This document shows, one piece after another, positions 1 through 4,679 of a stretch of 6,672 bases of DNA; position 1 is the stretch's first letter; every line of letters starts with the position of its first letter. The position numbers and the translations under genes were made by a program. Source of the DNA: Clostridiales bacterium. Its GTDB lineage: Bacteria; Bacillota; Clostridia; Christensenellales; CAG-138. The DNA lies in NCBI GenBank assembly GCA_009783775.1, contig WRCT01000100.1, forward strand, positions 1-6,672. The letters are read 5' to 3'. The notes beneath the pieces are model-generated. The model saw only the letters and a program-made list of their open reading frames with translations. It had not been told where the DNA came from and did no database searches.

Positions 1-68
1 CAATGACGGAAAATGGGGCTTGCGTCATTGCGAGGCGCCGGTACTGTCTTGATTGCCAAGAATGACGC
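1..68. repeat. CGTCATTG-type dispersed repeat, first cluster
   Basis: CAATGACG at 1-8 is the exact reverse complement of CGTCATTG at 23-30, so the two could form an 8-bp stem. A third, partial copy (AATGACGC) lies at 61-68, and the following bases (GAAGCAATCC) match the usual continuation of the widespread bacterial repeat that reads roughly CGTCATTGCGAGG...GAAGCAATCC. What is seen is the repeated octamer in both orientations. Membership of that dispersed family is from memory of similar intergenic repeats. The left end of the window cuts the element, so its boundary is unknown. Confidence 0.55.
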
Positions 69-197
69 CGAAGCAATCCAGTTCCCAAGCCTATTTTTGT
101 TTCCTCTCGCGCAGTTTTATTTTTGACTGCGACAACATCTATATACACAACGCGTGGCTTTTATTTCGTCCTGCACCGCTACTGCTTATTCCATTCT

Positions 198-214
198 CAC
201 CGGCTCCGCCGGTG
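198..214. repeat. Small GC-rich perfect hairpin
   Basis: CACCGGC (198-204) and GCCGGTG (208-214) form a perfect 7-bp stem around a TCC loop. No run of T follows, so it is not a standard intrinsic terminator. It lies between the two clusters of CGTCATTG repeats and may belong to the same repeat-rich intergenic stretch. No function is claimed. Confidence 0.4.
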
Positions 215-224
215 GTTTCGACAG

Positions 225-267
225 CCAATGACGATAATACCGATTTCGCGCCCTTTCGCGTCATTGG
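225..267. repeat. CGTCATTG-type inverted repeat, second cluster
   Basis: CCAATGACG (225-233) and CGTCATTGG (259-267) are a perfect 9-bp inverted repeat 25 bp apart. The core octamer is the same as in the first cluster at 1-30. Between the arms is a short direct repeat, TTTCGCG at 244-250 and 254-260. The right arm ends 5 bp before the structured element at 273-367, so the two may be parts of one composite intergenic element. Confidence 0.5.
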
Positions 268-272
268 AACCC

Positions 273-367
273 CTGATTAAATCGTTCGCCGTGTAGATTG
301 GCTATCAGAATGGTCCCAACATAGGAGCTTTTGGCAGGCTGGCTATTCCACCTCACGATTTAATCAG
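273..367. other. 95-nt structured element: candidate small RNA or MITE-like repeat
   Basis: CTGATTAAATCGT (273-285) is the exact reverse complement of ACGATTTAATCAG (355-367), giving a perfect 13-bp closing stem. CCC before and GGG after could extend it past a one-base bulge. Inside, GAATGG (308-313) can pair with CTATTC (343-348, one G-U), and CCAA can pair with TTGG near 317-333. A nested stem with asymmetric loops fits a structured RNA; perfect terminal repeats on a 95-bp non-coding unit also fit a miniature inverted-repeat element. I do not recognise a known RNA family and see no clear target-site duplication. The strand cannot be decided from the sequence. It ends about 125 bp before the sigma-factor gene. 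Confidence 0.45.
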
Positions 368-457
368 TGGGCCCCATTCGCGGTTAAAAAGAAAAAAGCT
401 TTTTGTGGTGAAAGTAAAAAAGGTTTTTCTTTTTTGTTACGTCTATATAGGTAAGCA

Positions 458-466
458 TGCTAAAAT
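458..466 (+). promoter_or_regulatory. Candidate extended -10 promoter for the sigma-factor operon
   Basis: TGCTAAAAT at 458-466 fits an extended -10 (TGn plus TAAAAT, one mismatch to TATAAT). No good -35 lies 16-18 bp upstream (TTGTTA at 434-439 is 21 bp away). The start point would fall near 473, leaving a leader of only about 20 nt that begins at the ribosome binding site. An A/T-rich stretch at 386-435, with AAAAAGAAAAA and TTTTTCTTTTT as inverted arms, lies upstream and could act as an UP-like or terminator-like element. The motif CGTC at 440-443 recalls ECF -10 boxes, but I could not find a matching AAC-type -35. Confidence 0.35.
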
Positions 467-491
467 GGAATGAGGAAGGGGTGAACTACAT

Positions 492-953
492 TTGGCTTTA
501 CCCGAAACACAGTTCAACGAAATCTATGATCAATATGCGGACACGGTCTATCGCGTTTGTTTCACCTATCTGGGCAACAAACACGACGCGGAGGACGCGC
601 TGCAACAGACCTTTATGAACCTGCTGCGCGCGGATAGTTTAGACAGTATCCGCCATCCCAGGGCCTGGCTGATCACCTGCGCGAAAAACGCCTGCGCCGA
701 TATTCTGCGCAGGGGCTATCGCAAGGAGACGACGCTCGAGGAATGGTACGCGCACACCGACGAACATGACGAGACGCGGGAGCTGCTCTACCACCTGCCC
801 AAGCTGGAACGTTTGGCCGTTTATCTGCACTACTACGAGCGGTATACGGCGGCCCAGATCGGCAAGATGATCGGCAAGAGCGAATCGACGGTCTGGGGCT
901 ATCTGCACAAGGGCCGCAAAAAACTAAAACAACTCATACAGGAGGCTATGTAA
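492..953 (+). CDS. ECF-type RNA polymerase sigma factor (sigma-70 family)
   Basis: A 153-residue sigma factor with only regions 2 and 4, the usual size for the extracytoplasmic-function class. Region 2 spans about residues 7-76, with the typical DAEDALQQTFM helix (32-42) and the HPRAWLITCAKNACADILRR segment (55-74) that binds core polymerase and melts the -10. Region 4 spans about 100-148, with the helix-turn-helix TAAQIGKMIGKSESTVWGYL (119-138) for -35 recognition, followed by a basic tail (KGRKKLKQ). The start is TTG at 492, chosen because AGGAAGGGG (473-481) lies 10 nt upstream and the residues after it match the family start. The gene ends one base before the next gene, whose ribosome binding site lies in its last codons, so the two are translationally coupled. 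That pairing, with a single-pass membrane protein, is the standard sigma/anti-sigma arrangement. Target promoters are unknown. Confidence 0.94.
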   Translation: MALPETQFNEIYDQYADTVYRVCFTYLGNKHDAEDALQQTFMNLLRADSLDSIRHPRAWLITCAKNACADILRRGYRKETTLEEWYAHTDEHDETRELLYHLPKLERLAVYLHYYERYTAAQIGKMIGKSESTVWGYLHKGRKKLKQLIQEAM

Positions 954-954
954 C

Positions 955-3270
955 ATGAATCACTCCTTTCACGAATTTTATGATGAAATGACGTTAGAGC
1001 GCAAAGAGGAAATGCGCAAGAAGATCCTGGCGCAAACCACAACGGTAGGGCGGGGGCGGGCTCCCGCCGGATCGGCGGCACGGCAGGGGCGGGCTCCCGC
1101 CGAAATGCGAGGACACACACGCATAAAACCCTGGGCGCTGGCCGCCAGCGCGGTCGCGGCGGCGTGCATGATATTTGCGCTGATGGCCCTGCTGCTGGTC
1201 GGCGGGCAGACCCCGCCGCCCGCGCCGCTTGCCAATGCCAATGAAAACTGGATCTACTACCCCGCAGGCGAGTTTGGGCTGATCCGAATCAGCGAAGACG
1301 GCTCGAAGATGGAGAAGGTCGAAAATGCCCTCGCCGCGGTTCCCGCCGCCAGCCTGGACAATTCAGGCATAGAGGAGGCTGAAAAGCACGGCGATTGGGT
1401 GTATTATACGCTCTCCTACAGAACGGAGCACGGGGACTGTCTCTTCGCGTTCTGCCGCCTGCGCGCGGACGGCACGGGCGCGCCGGAGCTGTTGATCGAC
1501 GCGAATGTAAAAGGGTATTCTTTCGCCTATGAGATTGGGAACGACCGTATCTACTGGTGTGACGCGACGGGCCTGCACAGCAGCGGGCCGGACGGTTCGG
1601 ATACGGTCATGCTGAATAAGGACGTGCGCGCCGGTTCGTTTGCGGTGCGCGGCGACTGGGTGTATTATCTCAAATGGTACGGCGGCGAACAGGGCGCGGT
1701 GTTCAAAGTCCCGACAGAAGGCGGCGCGGAAGACATGGTCTGGGAGCCCAAGATGGAGGGCGAGGAACACTTTGTAACGGGCGTTCACGGCGCGTTGGAA
1801 GGTGGGGACGGGCTCTATTTGCGGACGTTCAACAACTATGGTATGTATGGCGAAAGCGCGCTGCATCGGGTATCAGCAAGCAGCGGGGAACACGAAGTCC
1901 TGTACACGCGGGAGGAATCGTGCGCCGCGCTGAATGATTGGATTGTGGCGGACGGCTGGGTGTATTATATCGACAGATCAATTGACGATAGCAATGTCAA
2001 TGACGCGATCTGGAAAATGCGTTTGGACGGCTCGGAGAAGGTCCAGCTTGCAGGCGAGAAGGGCATTGTCTATAACCTGCGTCTGATCGGCGGCACGCTC
2101 TATTACTACGCCCAAGCGGAAAAGAATGAGCCAACGATCCTGTACTATGTCAAGATGGACGGTCTGGGCCAGCGCGCGCTGGGCGCGCTGGACGCGGTCG
2201 AAACGGTGATTCCGACGGAACCGGACGATCCCGAGGTTGATACCGCCCCGATCAGAACAGGCACGATCGCGCTGATCACCGATGTGGGTGATATCGACGA
2301 CAACGCCTACAATCAAGCCGCGTGGGAGGGGCTTGTAACCTTCGCCGAGGCAAGGGGAATCGAGGATTTTTGGTATTACAGGCCTTATGAGGACAGCGAC
2401 GAGGCGCGCATGGAGGCCATGAGAGCGGCGATCGAAAATGGCGTGACCACCCTGATCTGTCCCGGCTTTATGTTCGAGGCGCCGGTCTATGAGATGCAGA
2501 CAAAGTATCCGCAGATCAACTTCCTGCTGGTGGATGGCGAACCGCACGCAGACGACTATACAAAGTATAAAACGGCGGCAAACACGCACGCGATCTATTA
2601 TCGGGAGGAACAAGCTGGTTATCTGGCGGGCTACGCCGCGGTGATGGACGGCTATACGAAGTTAGGTTTCTTGGGCGGCATGGCCACACCGGTGGTCGTG
2701 CGCTACGGCTACGGCTTTATCCAGGGCGCGAATGACGCGGCGGTTCAAAAAGGCAACGCGGCGAGCGTCAGCGTCAACCACTGGTACAGCCACACATACT
2801 GGGATTCGGAAGACAACAGGAGCAGGATGCTGGACTGGTATGGCAGCGGCACGGAAGTGGTCTTCTGCTGCGGCGGTGGGGTATACATCTCCTGCCTGGC
2901 GGCGGCCGAGGCCAAAAACGGCAAGCTGATCGGCGTGGATGTCGATTCCGGCCCCTGGCATACGCGTTTTCTGACCTCTGCCTTAAAGAACATCAGCGGC
3001 TCTGTCACGGCGGCATTGGAAACCCTGTATGCAAACGGAGGCAAGTGGCCCGCAACGCACGCGGGCAAGCTTGTGACCCTTGGCGCGGCGGAGGGTATGA
3101 TCGGCCTGCCCACGGCGGCCGGCTCGTGGCGGTTTGCCACCTTCACCGTAGCGGACTATGAGGCCGTGCTGGCCAAACTGGCAAGCGGCGAGATTGCTTT
3201 CTCCCACGATGGCGATGTGAACAAAACGCCGAACGTAACGATCCATGTGAATTATCTGGAAGACGGATAG
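955..3270 (+). CDS. Membrane anti-sigma-like sensor: beta-propeller (DUF5050-like) fused to BMP/PnrA-type ligand-binding domain
   Basis: 771 residues. Residues 1-59 are a charged cytoplasmic tail starting FHEFYDEMTLERKEEMRKKI, similar in style to short N-termini of sigma-linked membrane proteins in Clostridia; there is no HxxxCxxC zinc motif. Residues 60-83 form one membrane helix without a lipobox. About seven repeats follow (97-410), each with a GDWVYY/DGWVYY-type strand and most with an LDGS/ADGT turn, typical of DUF5050-like propellers. Residues 434-745 match the BMP/PnrA substrate-binding family: ITDVGDIDDNAYNQAAWEGL (441-460), REEQAGYLAGYAA (550-562), GFLGGMATPVV (571-581), CGGGVY (639-644) and GKLIGVDVDS (656-665). 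Known members are lipoproteins that bind purine nucleosides for ABC importers; here the domain is anchored and no transporter is nearby. AGGAGG (940-945) sets the ATG start. Inference: an anti-sigma sensor for the upstream ECF factor. A palindromic repeat lies in frame at residues 31-49. Domain calls are firm, the anti-sigma role less so. Confidence 0.88.
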   Translation: MNHSFHEFYDEMTLERKEEMRKKILAQTTTVGRGRAPAGSAARQGRAPAEMRGHTRIKPWALAASAVAAACMIFALMALLLVGGQTPPPAPLANANENWIYYPAGEFGLIRISEDGSKMEKVENALAAVPAASLDNSGIEEAEKHGDWVYYTLSYRTEHGDCLFAFCRLRADGTGAPELLIDANVKGYSFAYEIGNDRIYWCDATGLHSSGPDGSDTVMLNKDVRAGSFAVRGDWVYYLKWYGGEQGAVFKVPTEGGAEDMVWEPKMEGEEHFVTGVHGALEGGDGLYLRTFNNYGMYGESALHRVSASSGEHEVLYTREESCAALNDWIVADGWVYYIDRSIDDSNVNDAIWKMRLDGSEKVQLAGEKGIVYNLRLIGGTLYYYAQAEKNEPTILYYVKMDGLGQRALGALDAVETVIPTEPDDPEVDTAPIRTGTIALITDVGDIDDNAYNQAAWEGLVTFAEARGIEDFWYYRPYEDSDEARMEAMRAAIENGVTTLICPGFMFEAPVYEMQTKYPQINFLLVDGEPHADDYTKYKTAANTHAIYYREEQAGYLAGYAAVMDGYTKLGFLGGMATPVVVRYGYGFIQGANDAAVQKGNAASVSVNHWYSHTYWDSEDNRSRMLDWYGSGTEVVFCCGGGVYISCLAAAEAKNGKLIGVDVDSGPWHTRFLTSALKNISGSVTAALETLYANGGKWPATHAGKLVTLGAAEGMIGLPTAAGSWRFATFTVADYEAVLAKLASGEIAFSHDGDVNKTPNVTIHVNYLEDG
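1046..1102. repeat. In-frame GC-rich palindromic repeat pair inside the sensor gene
   Basis: The 17-mer GGGGCGGGCTCCCGCCG occurs twice, at 1053-1069 and 1086-1102, 33 bp apart. Each copy contains the palindrome GGCGGG-CT-CCCGCC. The lead-in to the first copy (GTAGGGCGGGG) resembles the GTAGGGGCGGGGT units at 6500-6542, suggesting one dispersed family. Because 33 is a multiple of three, both copies are read in the same frame and encode GRAPAG and GRAPAE, within residues 31-50, just before the membrane helix. The low-complexity peptide and its position between the helical tail and the membrane segment suggest insertion of a repeat into a tolerant linker. Confidence 0.7.
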
Positions 3271-3297
3271 TTACAAGCTGCAAGTTACAGGTTACAA
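3270..3297. repeat. Heptamer array (GTTACAA/G), left copy
   Basis: Four tandem 7-mers: GTTACAA (3270-3276), GCTGCAA (3277-3283), GTTACAG (3284-3290), GTTACAA (3291-3297). The first G is also the last base of the TAG stop codon of the sensor gene. The array is the mirror partner of the one at 3361-3388; the two 28-nt arms match at 24 of 28 positions as an inverted repeat and could form a long hairpin around the terminator. Confidence 0.8.
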
Positions 3298-3323
3298 GAG
3301 TTTGTTCGATTCTTGAATTCAGA

Positions 3324-3354
3324 AAAAAGCTACCGTGCAATTCGGTAGCTTTTT
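3324..3354. terminator. Bidirectional intrinsic terminator between convergent genes
   Basis: AAAAAGCTACCG (3324-3335) and CGGTAGCTTTTT (3343-3354) form a perfect 12-bp stem with a 7-nt loop (TGCAATT). The A run on one side and the T run on the other let it work on both strands. It lies between the stop codons of the plus-strand sensor gene and the minus-strand SorC-type gene and is the only clear intrinsic terminator in the window. Confidence 0.9.
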
Positions 3355-3360
3355 CATATC

Positions 3361-3388
3361 CTGTAACCTGTAACTTGTAACCTGTAAC
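3361..3388. repeat. Heptamer array (GTTACAG/A on minus strand), right copy
   Basis: On the plus strand the units are CTGTAAC (3361-3367), CTGTAAC (3368-3374), TTGTAAC (3375-3381), CTGTAAC (3382-3388). Read on the minus strand these are GTTACAG/GTTACAA units that start exactly with the G of the SorC-type gene's TAG stop. This mirrors the left array, so both convergent genes end as TA followed by the first heptamer. Confidence 0.8.
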
Positions 3389-4338
3389 TACGAAATCCGC
3401 TCCAAAATGCCCTTGGCCAGATTCTCGTCCAGCACAAAGGTATGGATATAACCGCTGCGCAGGGCAGCGACCGCCGCCTGCGCCTTTTGTGTGCCGCAGG
3501 CCACGCCGATGACTTCCGGCACCTGTTTGAGTTGGGCCAGCGGCATGGCAAAGGTCAGATCGTCGAGTATGCTCTCCACGCGCGCGCCGTCCTCGGCAAA
3601 GAACGCGCCGCAGAGGTCGCTGACCGCGCCGCGGTCCTGTACCTCCCGAAACGCCTGCGCGATGGCCTGACCGTGCGTCAGGTAGTCATGATTGCCGGCG
3701 GTGGTGCCGCCCAAGCCCAGCATGGCCACGGAGACCTGGGAAAAACGCTGATAAAGCTCGCGCATATGCGGCTCGGACAGCAGCATATCCCGCAGGGCCG
3801 CGCTCTGCACCAGCATGGGCGCGGGCAGAACATAGGCCCGACCGCGCATGGTGTTCGCCAGCGAAACGGTCATAAAGGCCGCGTTGGATTCCGAGGTGGA
3901 AACCGGATCGCCCAGGATTTGGATCACATCCGCCGTGCCCCTCGGCGCGCCCGAAAGATGGCCCAAAATCTGCGTGAGCGTCGTGCCCCAGGATAGGCCG
4001 ATCAGCGCGCCCTCGGTCAGCACGGAAAGCAGGTGCTCCGCCGCTGCCGCGCCCACGCGGTCCTGGCTGACCGAGTAGATGGGGTCGGAGGGCACCAAAA
4101 TCACCTTGCGCAGATTAAACGCGAGCCGCAGCCGGTCCTCCGCCTCACGCATGGCCGAGTTGGTCTCCTTGATGTGAATGGTGACAATGCCGTCCTCCAA
4201 ACAGGACTTGAGAATGCGCGTGACCGTGGGCCGCGAGACATTGAGATTCCTGGCGACCTGCTCCTGCGAGCAGCCCTCGCGGTAATACATCTTCGCGACC
4301 ATCACCTGCGTATCCAGCGCGGACATCTTTTTCTTCAT
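3388..4338 (-). CDS. SorC/DeoR-family sugar-binding transcriptional regulator
   Basis: 316 residues, normal length for the family. The N-terminus is a helix-turn-helix (about 21-44) with CSQEQVARNLNVSRPTVTRI as the recognition unit. Residues 60-316 match the SorC sugar-binding domain, with IGLSWGTTL (113-121), MLGLGGT (206-212), DLCGAFFAEDG (241-251) and the C-terminal signature GVACGTQKAQAAVAALRSG (278-296) followed by FVLDENLA. Family members (for example SorC, LsrR, CggR and Bacillus DeoR) bind phosphorylated sugars as effectors; the ligand here cannot be read. The ATG has AGGGAG 7 nt upstream. The gene has its own promoter and an operator-like palindrome, suggesting autoregulation. It is convergent with the sensor gene and has no catabolic genes beside it in the window, so its targets probably lie elsewhere. 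Family call is firm. Confidence 0.95.
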   Translation of the reverse strand: MKKKMSALDTQVMVAKMYYREGCSQEQVARNLNVSRPTVTRILKSCLEDGIVTIHIKETNSAMREAEDRLRLAFNLRKVILVPSDPIYSVSQDRVGAAAAEHLLSVLTEGALIGLSWGTTLTQILGHLSGAPRGTADVIQILGDPVSTSESNAAFMTVSLANTMRGRAYVLPAPMLVQSAALRDMLLSEPHMRELYQRFSQVSVAMLGLGGTTAGNHDYLTHGQAIAQAFREVQDRGAVSDLCGAFFAEDGARVESILDDLTFAMPLAQLKQVPEVIGVACGTQKAQAAVAALRSGYIHTFVLDENLAKGILERIS

Positions 4339-4357
4339 AAACCTGCTCCCTAACCCG

Positions 4358-4371
4358 TGAACTTTCGTTCA
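4358..4371 (-). promoter_or_regulatory. Operator-like palindrome upstream of the SorC-type gene
   Basis: TGAAC-GAAA-GTTCA (minus strand) is a perfect 5-bp inverted repeat with a 4-nt centre, 20 bp before the start codon and immediately downstream of the -10 box, across the expected start point. A repressor bound here would block its own promoter. The half site resembles the TTGAA/TTCAA halves of the Bacillus DeoR operator, a member of the same family, but that resemblance is from memory and short. Confidence 0.55.
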
Positions 4372-4372
4372 T

Positions 4373-4401
4373 ATTTTAGCAAGTTTCCGAACAAATGTAA
4401 A
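4373..4401 (-). promoter_or_regulatory. Sigma-A promoter of the SorC-type gene
   Basis: On the minus strand TTTACA (4401-4396) is a good -35, TAAAAT (4378-4373) a good -10, and the spacer is exactly 17 bp (4395-4379). The start point would fall near 4366, inside the palindrome at 4358-4371, leaving a leader of about 28 nt with the AGGGAG ribosome binding site. The promoter sits in the 72-bp gap to the small upstream gene. Confidence 0.75.
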
Positions 4402-4410
4402 GCATGGCTT

Positions 4411-4587
4411 TCAGTTGGCGGTTTTTTGGCTTTCGCAGAACGCCTGTTGCGTGGCCATGGTGGTCAGCGTGTCACCCAGCTGCGTGAAGGCCGCGCCCAG
4501 CAGCGATAGCTCATCGGTTGTTTTGCCGTCCGCTATCGTCACCGCCACCGTTGTAATGAATAAAACCAATTTGCTGCCGCAAACCAT
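4411..4587 (-). CDS. Small DUF6774-like protein
   Basis: A 58-residue protein with a hydrophobic first half (KLVLFITTVAVTIADG) and a conserved-looking core, DELSLLGAAFTQLGDTLTTMATQQAFCE. The LLGAAFTQLGDTLTTMA segment matches my memory of a family of short clostridial proteins of unknown function (DUF6774, usually about 55-70 residues), where DEL...LGA.F.QLGDTL is the hallmark. The start at 4587 is preferred because it places the N-terminus where family members begin. An in-frame ATG at 4623 would add 12 residues but would overlap the divergent promoter at 4616-4644. Neither start has a strong ribosome binding site. The gene lies upstream of the SorC-type gene on the same strand, though that gene has its own promoter. 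The opposite strand is also open here, but that reading has no family character. No function is known. Confidence 0.72.
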   Translation of the reverse strand: MVCGSKLVLFITTVAVTIADGKTTDELSLLGAAFTQLGDTLTTMATQQAFCESQKTAN

Positions 4588-4615
4588 AGCATATGATATG
4601 AATTTTCCGTGGGTA

Positions 4616-4644
4616 TTGCCCATGCAGATGGAAAAGGGTATACT
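4616..4644 (+). promoter_or_regulatory. Sigma-A promoter of the ACT/acyltransferase operon
   Basis: TTGCCC (4616-4621) and TATACT (4639-4644) are separated by exactly 17 bp. The start point would be near 4651, which rules out the upstream in-frame ATGs at 4622 and 4628 as starts for the ACT gene and places its leader inside the heptamer array. Confidence 0.7.
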
Positions 4645-4679
4645 GAGTGAGGAATTAGGAGTGAGGAGCGAGGAGTTGG
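4645..4679 (+). repeat. Heptamer array (GAGTGAG type) forming the leader of the ACT gene
   Basis: Five tandem 7-mers: GAGTGAG (4645-4651), GAATTAG (4652-4658), GAGTGAG (4659-4665), GAGCGAG (4666-4672), GAGTTGG (4673-4679). The array begins directly after the -10 box and contains the ribosome binding site; the TTG start codon (4676-4678) lies in the last unit. If translation began upstream it would be read as EELGVRSEEL-like sequence, a peptide I have seen arise from this repeat type in other proteins. Confidence 0.7.
4661..4668 (+). promoter_or_regulatory. Repeat-derived ribosome binding site of the ACT gene
   Basis: GTGAGGAG (4661-4668) contains AGGAG at 4664-4668, 7 nt before TTG 4676. It is made from the junction of two heptamers. 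This site, together with the promoter position and the family N-terminus, decides the start at 4676. Confidence 0.6.

Noticed and set aside
53..280. 75-codon open frame on the plus strand
   Set aside because: It starts inside a CGTCATTG-type repeat, has no ribosome binding site or family character, and runs through repeats into the structured element.
440..443. CGTC as the -10 box of an ECF-type autoregulated promoter
   Set aside because: No AAC-type -35 lies about 16 bp upstream, so self-recognition by the sigma factor cannot be supported from this motif.
1132..1204. Lipoprotein signal peptide on the sensor, as expected for free BMP proteins
   Set aside because: The hydrophobic segment begins at about residue 60 after a long charged tail, and its only cysteine (C71) is mid-helix without a lipobox context. 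A signal anchor fits better.
1978..2613. 211-codon minus-strand open frame inside the sensor gene
   Set aside because: It is a shadow of a GC-rich gene: the opposite strand has clear propeller and BMP motifs, and this frame shows none.
3270..3388. CRISPR-like array
   Set aside because: The 7-bp units are directly tandem without spacers, and the two arrays are mirror images around a terminator. No cas genes are present.
3442..3996. 184-codon plus-strand open frame opposite the SorC-type gene
   Set aside because: Shadow frame; the minus strand carries the full SorC motif set across the same bases.
4415..4675. Upstream extension of the ACT open frame, giving a 232-residue protein
   Set aside because: This part lies before the operon promoter, antisense to the DUF6774-like gene, and resembles no ACT protein N-terminus. 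TTG 4676 has a ribosome binding site and the family start.
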